The translations under genes and the position numbers were made by a program. 64,000 bases of DNA from Syncephalastrum monosporum B8922 (Eukaryota; Mucoromycota; Mucoromycetes; Mucorales; Syncephalastraceae), in contig JNEN01001212.1 of assembly GCA_000697355.1 (NCBI GenBank), positions 124,001 through 188,000 on the forward strand. Direction: 5' to 3'. Shown in pieces: positions 22,952-37,685 of the stretch. Within the stretch, counting starts at the first letter, position 1. Every line of letters begins with the position of its first letter. The notes beneath the pieces are model-generated. The model was not told the origin of the DNA, ran no database searches, and saw only the letters and a program-made list of their open reading frames with translations.

Positions 22952-25900
22952 CTACCGTTTAGCGTCTGAAGCGGAAGGGGGTGTGCTTATGCTGGATGAA
23001 TTGACAGGCGCACTTGCCGGAGTCGATCCAGGCTGGGCCATTGGCACGTGGGAAGGGTGTTCTAGAGGCACCGGGGCGGGAGACGCAGTCGCAGGCGGCG
23101 AGGCGGCTGTGGTTTGGATAATAGGCGTCGTGGTTGGTGGCGCAGAGGAAGCAATGGTCGGTGCTTGCGGTGTCAGGTCGGGTTTCGGATTAGGTACAGG
23201 TGCAGGCGCAGGTGCAGGTGCAGTGGGAGAAGGAGACGTGACATGGGGTGGCGGGACGGGCGATAATGAGGCTGCTTGCGGTTGTGGTAAAGGCTGAACT
23301 GTCGGCGTGGAGGAGGAAACGGAAGCGTTAGAAGCGGTAGTGGCAATGGGGAGACTAGGTACAGGAGGTGGCTGCGTAGGAAAGACGACGGAAGAAGGTT
23401 GGTTCAAGCCACTGCTGTTGCTGTCGCTACGTGAGTGGCCGACACCGGCACGGCCTTCGCCTTCCTCCACAGTATTGAGGTTAACGCTCGGTGCATGGTG
23501 GGATGGTTTGCGTCGTAAGGAGTCTTGTCTTGGCCGGAATCGGATCGAGCCTTTGCGTCCCAGCTGGGTTGAGCCCTTCTTTTCGCTTGAGGGGGGGGGT
23601 GGGGTTCCCTCGGTCGCAGAAGGCGTAGACTCGCTTCGACTCAGCATCTCCCCTAGAGGCGGGCCAAAATCAATGTCGACTGCGTCTGCTGACGCTTGTG
23701 GCTGCATGGCAGGGCGGGCCCCGTCTTCCGCGGCTTGCAGGAGCGTCTTGTCCATCGCGGGCAGCACCTCGGGTGGTCGTTCGCTGGGCTGCTTGGGTGT
23801 GGTTTTCTTTCCCTTGTTCGCATCGGCGGCGCGCTTCTGCTTCTCAGCGGCGACAAAAATGGACTCATGATGTTGTATCAGGTCCTCAAACACCTTGTCC
23901 GAGCACCATTCACCCGGAACCTCGCCCTGATTGTGGTCGTGGAATATCGCAGGTGTAAATATCACGGCGAGGTTTTGGACTGTCATCTTGTTGACAGACG
24001 ACGTGGCAGCGACTCTATTCGTATTCAATTTTGAGCATGGGTACCATAGACGCCTTGTTTCATTTTGTTACCTTGCCAAATGTTGTATCACATAATTGAG
24101 CGTATCACGATGCGCCTCCGGAAGCTCAGACAGCTTGGTCTGAAGTTCAGGTAGTCGCTGTGCCTCGGGCAAATCTACAGAAAATAGAAAACAAGAAATT
24201 AAGAAAATCAGAACCTCGCTCCTTATAATTGAACAGCGGCTTCCTTACTCGAGTACTCCATACGGTACTGAAGCGGCAAGGGAAAAAGAGGCTGGTCCAG
24301 CTCGCGCAGATATACTTTGAGAACGGAAGCAATCGTGAAAATATCATGCTTTTGTTCGTCGAGCTGGATCCCTTCTTCGTCTTTCTCAAATTCAGTCTTG
24401 AGCGCGTCAAATTTGGTCATACGTCCCGAAACGCGATAGATGCCCTCGCGCTGCAGGCCGCCCTGAGACTCAACCGCGTGTATGCATTTCTGAACCAGCA
24501 GTGGCACAGTGCGGTTGTGTGCGCGAGCATAGTCCTCCAGGGAGGCGCCAAACAACACATCTAACCCACTGTGAGTAGTTCTGTGTGACAGGGCCCGTGC
24601 ATCACTCGCTTCTTCCTCTTCCCTCTTTTTCATTCTCTCATTTTTTTTTTTTTTTGTTTGTTTTACCTTTGACTCGACCATAGACGTGGTTGACATAGTA
24701 GAATGGCTGGGGTGTGACGAACGCGAGCGCGTTCTTTTGGTATTCATTCTTGAAAAGCTCCGCGTCATGTCGCCCGTTGATTCCTTCGGCGGTCTGGACC
24801 AATCCTTGGACAAGCTTAAAAGAGGAGCCAGATTGAGGATCAGATGCAAGCGGCGACGAATCCCACTTACCGAAGCTTCTTTGAGGAGTGCCGCATGCTC
24901 GGCCATTAGAATGTTGCGCAGCGCTTCACGGGTCCATTCCGATTTATCCAAAAAGAGTACCTCAACGTGCTATGTATAGGATACGCGTTAGCATTTGGCT
25001 GATCGGGGCGTGCCTGACGATCCCCACTCCATGTTTCATTATCGTACCTTGATCGCGATGCGTGCTGTCTCGACCTGTTTCTTGCGGAACCGCTCGAGCA
25101 AGACCACCGCCTTGCGATAATCCTGATCTGCATCGACCACTTCACGTTTGAGCTTTGCAAGGCGTGTGTTTTGTTTGGATGGGTCGGTCGAGGCCATTGC
25201 GTTTGCGATCTGAGTCCGAAGTGCCATGAAACCTGCCATGCCACGTTTGGAAGCGCTGTGATTGTCAGGTAACGACGATGTGGAGTGCGCGTCTGTATCA
25301 CGATAGCCGCTGTCGCTCGATTTGCGGCCGCCGTTGTTGGTGTCCTCGATAGATAAGCGTCCAGTCACCTCTTCCTCTTCTTGGCCTGGCTGCTGGAGAA
25401 ACTGCTGCTGGGCCGCGTCGAGCTCGGCACATTTGGCCGTATACGCTTTCTGACGCTAAAAAGAAAAAGTGACATGACCCGGGGTGTGAGTCCCTTTTCT
25501 TCTTTCTCTCTCCACAAAGACGAGTGAATATCGATGTACCTTGACAAAGTCGCGGGTGCGATAGGACAAGTAGTTGGTATTCTTTTCGCCGAGCACATTC
25601 TTGACTTTGTTCCGGCGTTCCTTTTGATCTTCCTGTAGAAAAATGGAAGACAATGATAAAAGATGAGTTGTTCATGTCTAGAAAAGGAAAGAGAAGGATA
25701 CAATGATGATGACGCTATGATATTACCTTGACTCTGTACAACACTTGCATTTGCGTCTTCATATTCTGTACGAGTTCACGTCGGCAGGCGATGGTGCCTT
25801 CGAGGGACTGCTCATAACGCTCGACGGCCAGTTCAAACGAGGTCTGGTGGTCTCCAAAGTAGTCGTGTTTCGTGTAAGGTGCATCCGGTTCAGGCGCTGC

Positions 25901-26268
25901 CGCATGCCGATTGAGCTTCTCAAGCGATTGAATATAACTTTCTTCGGCCGAAATGCTGGGTACGTCCGTCGTGTATGACAAGTGCAAGTATGTACACACA
26001 TGCATATCAGTATCAAGAAAAAGGGAAGAAACCTTCGTCAAGTATTACCGAGCCTTTAGCAACCCAATGAAACGATCAAAGTCTTGGATGCTCCATTTCA
26101 AGAGTTTGTTAATGAAGTCCAAATGGGCGTCAATGTTCGGTAGGGGCTGTGGACAACCCCCAAGAATAAAGTCAGGTACGCATATAATCAACGGCATAGC
26201 ATTTGTATGCTATTTCACTCTACCTCTTCTTCTCTTTGCGAGATACTTCTTCCCCTCGGACGGTGCAT
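22952..26268 (-). CDS. F-BAR and RhoGAP protein
   Basis: Many short exons. The N-terminal part is helical, beginning LPNIDAHLDFINKLL and KWSIQDFDRFIGLLKARIS, consistent with an F-BAR membrane-binding domain. Coiled segments follow (ERYEQSLEGTIACRRELV, KVKNVLGEKNTNYLSYRTRD, KQVETARIAIKHVEVLFLDK). The RhoGAP domain begins near FGASLEDYARAHNRTVP and has the arginine finger in GIYRVSG, then LKVYLRELDQPLFPLP, and MTVQNLAVIFTPAIF after an intron that joins HLAR to VAATSS. The tail of about 300 residues is Ser/Pro-rich and probably disordered. It resembles yeast Rgd1/Rgd2 and S. pombe Rga7, which bind membranes and stimulate GTP hydrolysis by Rho-family GTPases during polarised growth. The start is tentative: an ATG at 26268 opens MHRPRGRSISQREEE, which splices in frame to the F-BAR exon. 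Confidence 0.8.
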
Positions 26269-26729
26269 GCTCTGCTGTGAAGCAAAAGAAAAACAAGAGG
26301 AAACAACAAAGGAATAATGAAAGAGGAAGAAACAATAAAAAAAAAGAGAGAGAGAGAGGGAGGGACGAAAGAGAGTTCAAAAGAGGGCGCCTTTACTTTT
26401 ACTAAAAAATCTGGAACTCCACCACAATCGGCCTGGGCTTCTAGAGTAATATAATCAATCATGAAATGTGTCTATTGTTCGACCTTGGCTTGAGGTTGTG
26501 TCTTGCCATGTCCAAATCCAAAGGGTGTGTTGATATCTTCTGGGTCCAATCTATTGAATCATCGTAGTAATGAGTATCCATATGATATGAAGGTCTCCTA
26601 TCATATAACTTGACCACTACGACTACCACATTATTATTATAATAATTTTTTTTTTTTTTTTTTTTTTGGATTTCTGTACGTGGATCATTCGTAGCCTCTG
26701 CCAAGATTTTTTTTTTTTTTGGGTTCAAC
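26269..26729. other. Intergenic, poly-T rich
   Basis: Separates two minus-strand genes. It has long T-runs at about 26645-26668 and 26708-26720, and a (GGTAGTC)-like patch between them. A minus-strand frame starting at 26462 (MIDYITLEAQADCGGVP) might be a further 5' exon of the RhoGAP gene, but no splice was found that supports it. Confidence 0.4.
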
Positions 26730-29700
26730 TTACTCTCTAAATTCATAGTGGCCTTCTCCATCGAAGCGCAGCAAGTACTCGTGATGGCGTACAAGTGACG
26801 TTCTACACGTTAAAAGAAGGCGTTTAGAGTGTTTGTTCCAAAACATCTTCCTTTGGCATCAAAAAGAACTTTACCTGTGCGACACGGTAAAGAGGGTTAT
26901 ACCCAATTTACGTGCGTATTCATACATGATGGCCTCAATATCCACACTCACTGCGCTGGTACATTCATCCAGAATGGCCTACAAGAATATGTCAATAGAG
27001 ACCGCTGTGAAACTATCCGTCTACTTACGAATTGAGGTTTATGGTAAAACAGGCGGGCCATGGCCACCCGTTGCTTCTCTCCGCCAGATAGCCTGTGTGT
27101 ATGTGTGTAAGTGGTTAATAGGTTATTTTTAGCAAATTGAAACTTGTCGCATCATTTTTCGTTTTCTCTTTCGACCCAAAATAACATGAAATGAGACTTA
27201 CACGTCGGCCCAGTCCTGGACGACATCCCAGCCACCTTCTCGTTCCACAAGGTAGCCGAGGTGCACTGTGTCCAGCAAATCCATCAATCCCCGGTCATCG
27301 TAGCCTCGCGCGGCTGCTTCGGCCGCCGTGTCGGGGTAAATCACTTGATCACGGAAAGTTCCCAAGGGTAGGTAGGGTTTCTGCGGCACATAAAACAGTT
27401 GCGAAGCTGCAGGTTTTGTCACCGTGCCACCTTCATTGGAATTTGAATTTGTGTCAGTAAATACACGACAAGATGTTGGGGTCCCGTACACCGGGCGCAA
27501 TTTTTTTTCATTTACCAAACAAGGGCCACAAGTCTCCCAGGATTCGGAACAGCGAGCTCTTGCCACACCCGTTCGGCCCGGAAATAAGGCAGTTCATGCC
27601 TGTGCTCACCTTGAATGACAGATCCTTGAGCTTGTATACATGGAGAAATGTGAGCATTCATTTTCGATTTTTTTTTTTTTGTTTTTTTTGCTTTCTAGTC
27701 TCATTTACCAGAACGTCGTTGTTGGGCGTGACAATAGGCACGTTGTCGAAGACGATGACGCCATCCTTGACAATCACTTTACCCTTCATATCCTTTGTGT
27801 CGACCGCTGAATGACCATGAGTCAGTTCATCCTTCTCTTATACTTGATCGTCTCCACCTACTCTTGTTTTGTTGTGATGATTCTTGGTTATTCACCATTG
27901 TCCGGTTATAGCGGCCTTCACGAACATCCTTGAGTACTTCAAAGAGCTCGGCAACACGAGACTAAGATGCTCATCTGATTAGCTCCTGGATGCTTGATTG
28001 TTTATGATATGAGACTTACGGTGTAGCCGGCAAAGCGAGTCAGATCGCGTCCAGTCAAAATAAGGCGACCCACCGCTTGTGACAGGTTGATCAGATAGCT
28101 CGCTAAAAGCCACGTGTGAGATTTCTCAGAGATAAAAGCGCATGATCCACACTTACAGTTTCGAGAATAATCTTCCATCAGCTTGGTCGGGTCGTCATGG
28201 AGTGCGCCCATATGGCTCGTCGCTATGCGATCATGTTTGAGCACGTGGGACTGCTGCCTCTTGGGAGCTTACTTACCATAACGAGCATCAAAGACAGGTC
28301 GGGCAAGAAGACTATAAAACAATTGAGCGTGTTAATTTACATGGTCATGACGCAAACTGGGCGCCTTACTAGTAAGCTGTCATGGTTGCGCAATATTTGA
28401 CGAGAACGGAATCGAAAATGCCGTTCAGGAAGCGCAACGTATAGACCTTGCGGACGTGATTGACGATCTTTTGGAACGAGCTATTGACGACTTCCTTCTC
28501 TCGCTGGCCACCGCCATAAAAGGCGATTTCTTCCGAGTGTGTAATAATGCGAGACTAGACAAAAATAAGAACCAACCATATATTGTATACCCATGGTATA
28601 GCTTACATGTGTGAAGCGGAAGTCGCCCTCCAATTTTTGCTCAATGGCGGTATCTACGAGGATGGTTTAGTCCAGACCTCCTATCCGCACTGTGTTGACT
28701 TACAGCGACCGAATGGAGGCGAGAAAGAACGCAGGATGACACCCGACAAGACAAAGTAGGCAATCATGAAGAAAGGCGCCTCATTGCCACTAGCGATAGT
28801 AATACGTTCAGGCCTCCTTTCCTATGATGAGACACAAGAGAAACTTACATGGCCTCGCCCAGCTTGTAGGCAAAAAGACAAATGTCCACGACAGGCTTGG
28901 CGATGTCGGAATACAAATGCGACAGGTTCTCGGAGAACTTGTCAATGTCCTGCGTGAGCAGCTGATCCGCATTCTGCAGACGGTTATCAATGTTGGAGAT
29001 CTTGTAGAAGGTGATGCCATCCAGATATTGGTTGTGGGCGAACTACACGGACAGGTAAACAGGTGAGTGTGAATCGGTCACTCCAGAAAATCGTAATAAG
29101 GTCTAGTACCTGCGTCAGACGCTCACGGAAGCTGAGAGCCAAGGCACTGATGGTCAGTTTGAGCGAGTTGTTGACGATACTCATGGGCCACTAGAAAGAG
29201 ATGAGCCCATCAGCCAGGGCTTCTTGATCTGCGTCTCGCTTCTTACCATCATTAGACCGAATTCAATGATGGCCTTGGCAATAAAGACGTCTCGATTGCG
29301 TGATACGATCGCCTTGACCACCGAACTAAGTCCCTACGTTAGCCCGTCGCCCTCCATCCTGTGTTCCTCTCTCCTACCCATTGAAGCCTGAGAACCTAAG
29401 CACACGTGCGTGTATCAGTGAGAGTATCCAAAGAAGCGAAATCAGACGAACCAGATATCCAGCCAAGTGCGGGCGATCAATACAGTGGCGAGTGCACCCA
29501 AAAGACCGGCTTCTTTCGTGAACAGGCCTGTGCACAAAGAAAGAAGAGAAAGAGAGTAAAGGAAAGGAGAGAGAAAGAGCAAGAGAAGTGGTGTGAGACG
29601 TGTGTTTAGAAAACAAAAAAAAACATAAGCAAGGTAGCACGTACCAGGAATGCAGATCGGCAAGAGTTGCTTCATTTGCTTAATAAAGTGGGCATTGACA

Positions 29701-29882
29701 CCGACCTTGGCATGCTTGGAGCGTTTCTGATTACGTTGGTGGGAAGAAGTCGAGGACTGTTGCTGCTGAGGCGAGTACTGCTGCTGGTAATGGCGTTTGG
29801 CTTTGAAGAGACAGTAGATAAGAGCAATGACCAGAGCACTCAGCGTGCGCTTCTTGGCCAAGACAGACAGCACGTTTGCCAT
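26730..29882 (-). CDS. Peroxisomal ABC half-transporter, ABCD/ALD family
   Basis: Multi-exon gene with ATG at 29882 and stop at 26730-26732 (ending [14 protein letters not shown]). It imports long-chain acyl-CoA into peroxisomes in yeast (Pxa1/Pxa2) and animals (ABCD1-4). The N-terminus has a hydrophobic stretch, a Gln/His-rich segment, and the family block [19 protein letters not shown]. The membrane domain contains [20 protein letters not shown] and the EAA-like segment with [13 protein letters not shown] and [11 protein letters not shown]. The nucleotide-binding domain has Walker [10 protein letters not shown] (about 27543-27570), an [14 protein letters not shown] loop, the signature [14 protein letters not shown] (about 27050-27095) and Walker [14 protein letters not shown] (about 26930-26980). 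All catalytic motifs look intact. One half-transporter of this type must dimerise. Which Pxa-type partner it is cannot be told here. Confidence 0.9.
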
Positions 29883-30510
29883 AGTTTGGGGTGATGGCGG
29901 AGGAGGGGAGGGGGAAGCAAAAGACGCAACGTGGGTTGTCTGAGGAGGGGCCCCAGAAATCCGTCGTAAATATGCTGACACAATACGGCTGAATGCGCCG
30001 CATGAATAAAGTATACAACATTTCAGATACTGTATATTCTCAGAAATTCATTTGCGTCTGTTATCAAAATCCTATACTTTGGCTGCTGTACCCTTTCATC
30101 CCCGCATTATAAGCACACATACACATATATACACACACATACATCTCCCCCCTTTTGAGAAATAGATAATGTTTCAACTATCTCATAAACGAAATGAGAC
30201 GGGGTTCATCATCCGCTTTTGTATTCTCCTCCACCACTTGTCGCACACATCAAATATAATAGAGATTTCCTCGCACAGGAGATGGAAGGGTACACTCACA
30301 TTGAAGTGTACCAATCACAAGTTATCCATGAATGGCTTGTCCAGAGGACGTCCCTGAAGAAAACAAGGAGAAGAAGCGTGTTCAAGTGTATGTTCCCAAA
30401 GGGGAATCGGGGTTTGAATAAGGACGGGTGAGAGGTTGAAGCAGGCGTGCGTGCGCGATAGTGGTCGCCCTCTCTTTTTGCAAAGGTGCGTAAACGACCC
30501 CACCATTAAG

Positions 30511-30579
30511 CCATCCATCCATCCATCCAGCTAGCTGTCTAGCTGTCTACCTATCCATCCATCTATCCATCCATCCATC
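30511..30579 (+). repeat. Interrupted (CCAT)n repeat before ubiquitin-L40
   Basis: CCAT units repeat from 30511, interrupted by an AGCTAGCTGTCTAGCTGTCTA tract, then resume to 30579. It ends 43 bp before the ATG at 30622, so it lies in the promoter or 5' leader. The same motif in sense orientation occurs upstream of the nearby Ran gene. Confidence 0.8.
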
Positions 30580-30621
30580 GAAACACGTCTCGCTCACCCT
30601 TCATCTTTCTACAGTCTCGCC

Positions 30622-31508
<887 letters not shown>

Positions 31509-31741
31509 TAGCGAGAGAAAAAGGATGTAAAAAAGTGTGTGTTATGGGATGGGAGTGCTGGTTGAAATTGTGAGTGCTGTGAGTGTGTCTGTGTCTGTGA
31601 AGGTTTGAGTAGTCAAGCCGAGTGAATCTTTACCACCAGATATGGTCATTAGCAGGGGAGAGAGGAAGTAGGAGAAGAGAGAGAGAGAGTAGAGGATAAC
31701 AGTACTGTTGTATTGCGTGATGTGTGAGAAACGTATGCCAA

Positions 31742-32702
<961 letters not shown>

Positions 32703-33924
32703 GGCTAATTATCAAATTGGAATTCAAATGAGGAAGGGCTGGTGAGTCATTGCGCTGAAGCTCATTCGACCATCTGCGGGTCATCTCGTCCAACAAGGTG
32801 TATCCGATATCGTGCATTCGGCCATGTTGGATGCTGTCGGTCTGATACTCACCTCGTGTATGTAAAAAATGGATGGATGGATGGATGAATCAAGAGGCAA
32901 CTGCCCGTGAATAAACGACTTCTCAAGCTAAGACAATGCGGACCTTGAAATATGCCATTTCAAAAGGTAATAGGCCCTTACGCATTACGTCAATCAAGCG
33001 CATGACGTCCTCTGTTTCTTTCTCCCTAAAACTCGTAGAGTACATATATTAGGAGGCTTTATTTTCCTTGTCTTCCACGCACCTACTATGAGGGCAGGTC
33101 TCATTATGTGTCACCACTCTACAAACGCAGGATAATCTGAAGAGTCTACGGAAGGCAGTGGAAGCCGCCGCGCCGCCGCAACCGCCGCTTCTTTTTTCCC
33201 CTTTCATCCCGAATCAGTAGCACGACGTGGTGCTATCATTCTATCTCGGGGGCGCAGTTTTCACCAGCAATGCACACATTTCATAAAACCACAACATTTG
33301 CCTCTTTTCTGTTATTATTTCCATGCAACGAATTTCATTTACGTGGAAAGAGGAAAGAGCGAGTGCTGTAGGGTTTATGCATAGGATAAAAGACGGGGTA
33401 GGTACGATAATTTTGTCCAGCAACCAAACGATAAGGAGCTCGTTCGTACCAAGATGGCTAAAGTTGCACAAACAACGGTCTGTTATACCGACTCTGTCGA
33501 TACATATGTCCATCTTTGGATCCATCACAAAGAGACTGTTTGCTTCTGTTATTAGGTTCTATACTGGGTATGTACGTGATGCACATGGACGAGTGCTTCG
33601 TCTGCCGTTTTTTGAGAACCGTCGTTACGCAGCAGTATTTCAACTACAAGTGGCGTTTTTCAAAAGTGCAGGGGTGCGGGTCATGGCAGATTGTTTTAAC
33701 AAAACGATGGCCCGCACAATCTCAAATAGAAACATTCAGGTGTAAATGTGCGAGTATGCATGCATGTATGCAGGCCCCCACTCTAAAAATAAGAGAAAAG
33801 AGGAAAAAGGAAAACCAACGGTGGATTGACAAAAGCAAATGCATGGATGTTGTTGTTGCGTGTGTAGAGGATATGTGTGTAAAAATGATATAGCGCTTTC
33901 TTTCCTTTTTTACTTTTTGCTTCT
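32703..33924. other. Intergenic between Ran and VPS41
   Basis: About 1.2 kb with short open frames on both strands, none with a recognisable family. It contains the Ran promoter and the TGGA repeat at 32869-32887. Confidence 0.5.
32869..32887 (-). repeat. (CCAT)n repeat upstream of Ran
   Basis: Plus strand reads ATGGATGGATGG, so in the Ran sense direction it is a (CCAT)n tract of about 19 bp. It lies 167 bp or more upstream of the Ran ATG. It matches the repeat word before ubiquitin-L40. Confidence 0.7.
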
Positions 33925-36900
33925 TCAGTGAACAACCCCCAAACTTCTTTGTGATGTCGACACTGTGCGGCGTTGCGATTTCATCCGGTTGACAAATGCA
34001 TTTCCACCGGCAGCCTGTTCCCGGCATATAGGGCAGCCCATGTCGCGCGTTGATTTGAGTAGCGCGGTGTGGTTGACTTTGGTGCTCAGCGAGCCTGCGT
34101 GGATTGTGTGAGCCGGCGGCGTGGGTCCGCCCTTGCTGCTCTCATCCTGCTTGTCAAGCAGGCAGCGCTCGTGATACGCGTGACGGCAGAAGAAAATGAT
34201 GCTGTTCGGGAGCTCGTCCAGACTGCTGTCATCTACAAAGACGGGTTCCTCGCACAGGTGACACACCATGTCCTCTAGAACATGCCAACCATGAGTTTTC
34301 CATGGAACCCTTTAAAACCCACCTATCTCTACTTACGGTCACAGTGGATGCCGCGTTTCTGGGTCCGGTACATGCGCTCAGCCAAATGCACGCTGTCGCT
34401 CACCAGAATCTTCTCACATCCTTCGTGCAGCGACATCTATCACACGGCATACGATGAGTATCTTGCATTGTTTCTCTTTAGAAGAGCAACCCCCCCCCGT
34501 TTTTTTTATGTTCTTACCTGAAGATTGTAGTCTTGGAGAATCTTGAGCAAAGATGCCTTGAGGCCCGGGATTTCGAGCTCGTCAGGGATACGTTTGATCA
34601 GACGTAGCGGTTCAATGTCTGTGCCCACATTTTCGAGGAGCCCGCGAATAAATGTCGGCTTGTCCATCGAATACGTCAATAAGTCCTCCCACAAATCATC
34701 ATCCTTTTGCTCCTTGGCAAAGTCGATCGCCTGAAAATAGAAATCAGATTAGGCAAACGATAGATGCAGGACTCTGTCAAAAACAAAGAAGCACTCACGC
34801 GTTGCACGTCGCCGAGTCGCTCAATAATCAACATCAACGCCTTCTTATTATCGCCCATCCGGCCTAGGATGTACACCATCTCGGGTACCAAATCCTTCTT
34901 TTCACACACTTTGTATGCCTACAAATAGCAAGAATAAGTAGCTACGTCCACCCCCACAATAAGCATCATTACCTTCTCAAGTGACACGTAGTGACTAGCA
35001 CGTAGAAAATCAAGAAGTTTGGGATACTCGTATTCTGCATAAAGTTCGACCTGCATGGCAAGGGTGAGTCTACTTGTCATATTGGGGGGAGAGAGGTCGT
35101 CCCAAAAAAAAAAAAAAAAAAAAGGCGCCTAATATCTTACCTGCAGATCATGGAACTCAAAACCAATGTGTCGATCCCGGTCGAACAACGCATCCAGATA
35201 GATGTGCAAGAATTGCCTATGAGATTGCAACTGCCGTGCAACCTTGTTGGGCTACGTACGGAGAAGTATAAGCAAATAAAATTCCAAGTGAGCAGAAGAG
35301 TAGAATTTGACGTACCTGGATGGCGTCGGTGTTCTTGACAAGCATCTGAACAGCAGGCATCTGACTTGGCTTTTTGTTCTCGTTTTCCGCGGATTTAAGC
35401 AAATGCTGATCGAACTCGAGGAGTAGGACCGCTTTATCCTTGACAGCGTCAAACATATTGTACTCTTGGATGAGCTGGAATGCATTGGGTCTTCGTAAAC
35501 GGAGATTGTACTCGATCGCTTTATCGGGCTGGTTGTTGTAAGTGTACCTAATAGGTAAGGTTAGTAAGCTCGAGCTCATTACTGATGACGACTTAAGAAT
35601 TACAGGTCTGCCAAGCATTCCAACAAAACGGGGTTATCCTTGTCTTTGGGTAAATGATCTTCCACGGCCACAATGACATTGGATAGACTGTACAAGGTGC
35701 GAGGCCAACGGTGGAGCGTACTTAGGAGAGCCTAAGAATAAGCAAGTTAGCCTCAGATGCATACGCATAGAATCCACCTTTTTTACCTGTGGGTCGCTCT
35801 TCAGGAACCATGCAAGGGCAATCTCATAAACCGTGCTGCTCAGCTGGGGGTCCTTGGTGGGTATATAGGGAGCGATGGCCTAGAGCAGAGACGGATGAGA
35901 TAATGCAGCGACCGTGCGTTCCTCTACATTACCCTGAGTTCGCCCATTTCAGTGAATCGGAAAACCCAATCTTCCCAAAGGGTCTTGTCGTTGCCAAGCA
36001 CATGCACGCACTCCTTCGCAGCCTCCTCGAACTGTTTGTGCTCCACGAGCCAGTTGAGGTAAGTCTGACCAATCTCATGGACGTCAAAGCGGTGGCTTCC
36101 GCCGTGGTATTTCTCCGCATCCCGCGCAGCCTGTAGCGCATCGCCATAGCGCTCGTGGTCCAACAACCACTCGATATGGTCGTCCTGATCGCGAGGCCGA
36201 GCGGCCACGAGATCCTTGGGTCCCACGACATAGAACATGTCTTCCTCGTCGAGAAACTCAAGCACATAGTCGTTCGCTTGGTAATGTTCGAAACCGTGCA
36301 GGGCAAGTACATCCGCGGATATCTCCTCGTTTTCGTCGTTCATGATGTGCAGCTCGGGCTGCATCGCACGGCGCTTGCGTTGCAGTTCCGGGTCTTGGGT
36401 ATCTGCGTCCTCCTCCTCCTCGGTGACATAGGCGAGCAAAAGCAGGGTATCGTTGAAGGGCGCGATGCCGCACACGATATAGTCGGTCTGGAACATGGTG
36501 ATGATCTCGACATAGTGGGATGGTTGGCCTTGCTGGATTTGCTTCGCGGGCCGTTCCCTTACTACGGCCACCTTGACAGTATCGGCCCAGGCCATCAGCA
36601 GCGTTGTGTCGTCCTTCCAGCACATGCGGCATCGGTAGAGGTCCGCACGCGGGCTCCCTGCAGGCCGATCAATGTACGTAATGCGCAGGTTGGTAGTCGT
36701 GTCGTACATTTTGACGCCGGTGTCGTTTGCCCAAGCAATGAAGCGGCCGCGCCACTGGATTGCATAGATAGGGCCTTCATTTGCATGTAGCACGACGTCT
36801 TTGTGGCCGAGCCAGCCTTTTTCGCTCATAATCAGCTGCTCGGCCATGCCACCTGACACAAACTGACGAGTCGAGCTGCGTGCATAATTGGGATCTAGTG

Positions 36901-37450
36901 CGATGGCCTTGACCGGGCGACGATAGTTGTATTGGAGGATCTCGGAGGAGTAGAGCGCGTAGATGAAGACCTTGCCTTATCGAAAGTGTGAGTGATGCGT
37001 TTCAGGCACACACGTAAATATTTGCATACCATCATCGGAGGCACTTGCAATATACTCGCCCGCATCGTCGATGGAGATGCAGTTCACCGTAGCCGCGTGT
37101 TTCTGGAACGTCTTCATCACATTGCCCTCGAAATCCAGGACATGGACGGCACCCCAATGCGTGCCTAGAGCCTATTGTCTGCTTTGAGTCGAAATAGGGC
37201 CAATCCCGAAGTGTAGCAAACGCACCACAAACTTGCCCGAGACGCGCAACGTCGAGGCAGTGTCTTTTTCAAGGATATCACGCACGCCGGCGCCGACGCG
37301 GCGGTAGCGTAGCTTGGGCTCCTCGTCCATGTCTTCTTCATCGCTCGAGTCCTCGCTCTCGGCTCCATTCGAGTCGTAGTCGGAATCGTCTTCTTGGTCG
37401 AGTTCATCCGACGCAGTCAGATCGTTCTCGAGGTCGGTGTCCTTTGCCAT
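33925..37450 (-). CDS. VPS41: HOPS complex subunit VPS41
   Basis: Multi-exon gene, ATG at 37450. The acidic N-terminus (DELDQEDDSDYDSNG) is followed by a WD40/beta-propeller part (IYAIQWRGRFIAWANDTGVK, RCRMCWKDDTTLLMAWAD). Clathrin-heavy-chain-type helical repeats follow, with the diagnostic block DDLWEDLLTYSMDKPTFIRG and LRLIKRIPDELEIPGLKAS. The C-terminus has MSLHEGCEKILVSDSVHLAE, then a RING-H2-type finger (CHLCEEPVF, FFCRHAYHERC, GCPICREQ). This is the order in VPS41, the Rab7/Ypt7-interacting subunit of the HOPS tether for vacuole fusion. The RING cysteines and histidines look intact. Divergent from PBDC1 with 235 bp between starts. Confidence 0.92.
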
Positions 37451-37685
37451 GCGAAGTTTCGTACCGACTCAATAACTAGTACACTAGGAATATGGCAGTA
37501 AATACGGTAGGAATACGAGGAGCAGCCGTGGTATGGGAGAGTGCACCGCTACTGTGCTATGCAAAACGAAAAGGAGGACTCCGCGCGTGTTTCGGGGTTT
37601 GTTATCCGTCAGTCCTTGACCCGTCACCCGAACAGCACAAATTTTTTTGGGTTTCTGTTCTATTACAATAGACGCGATCGAAGCA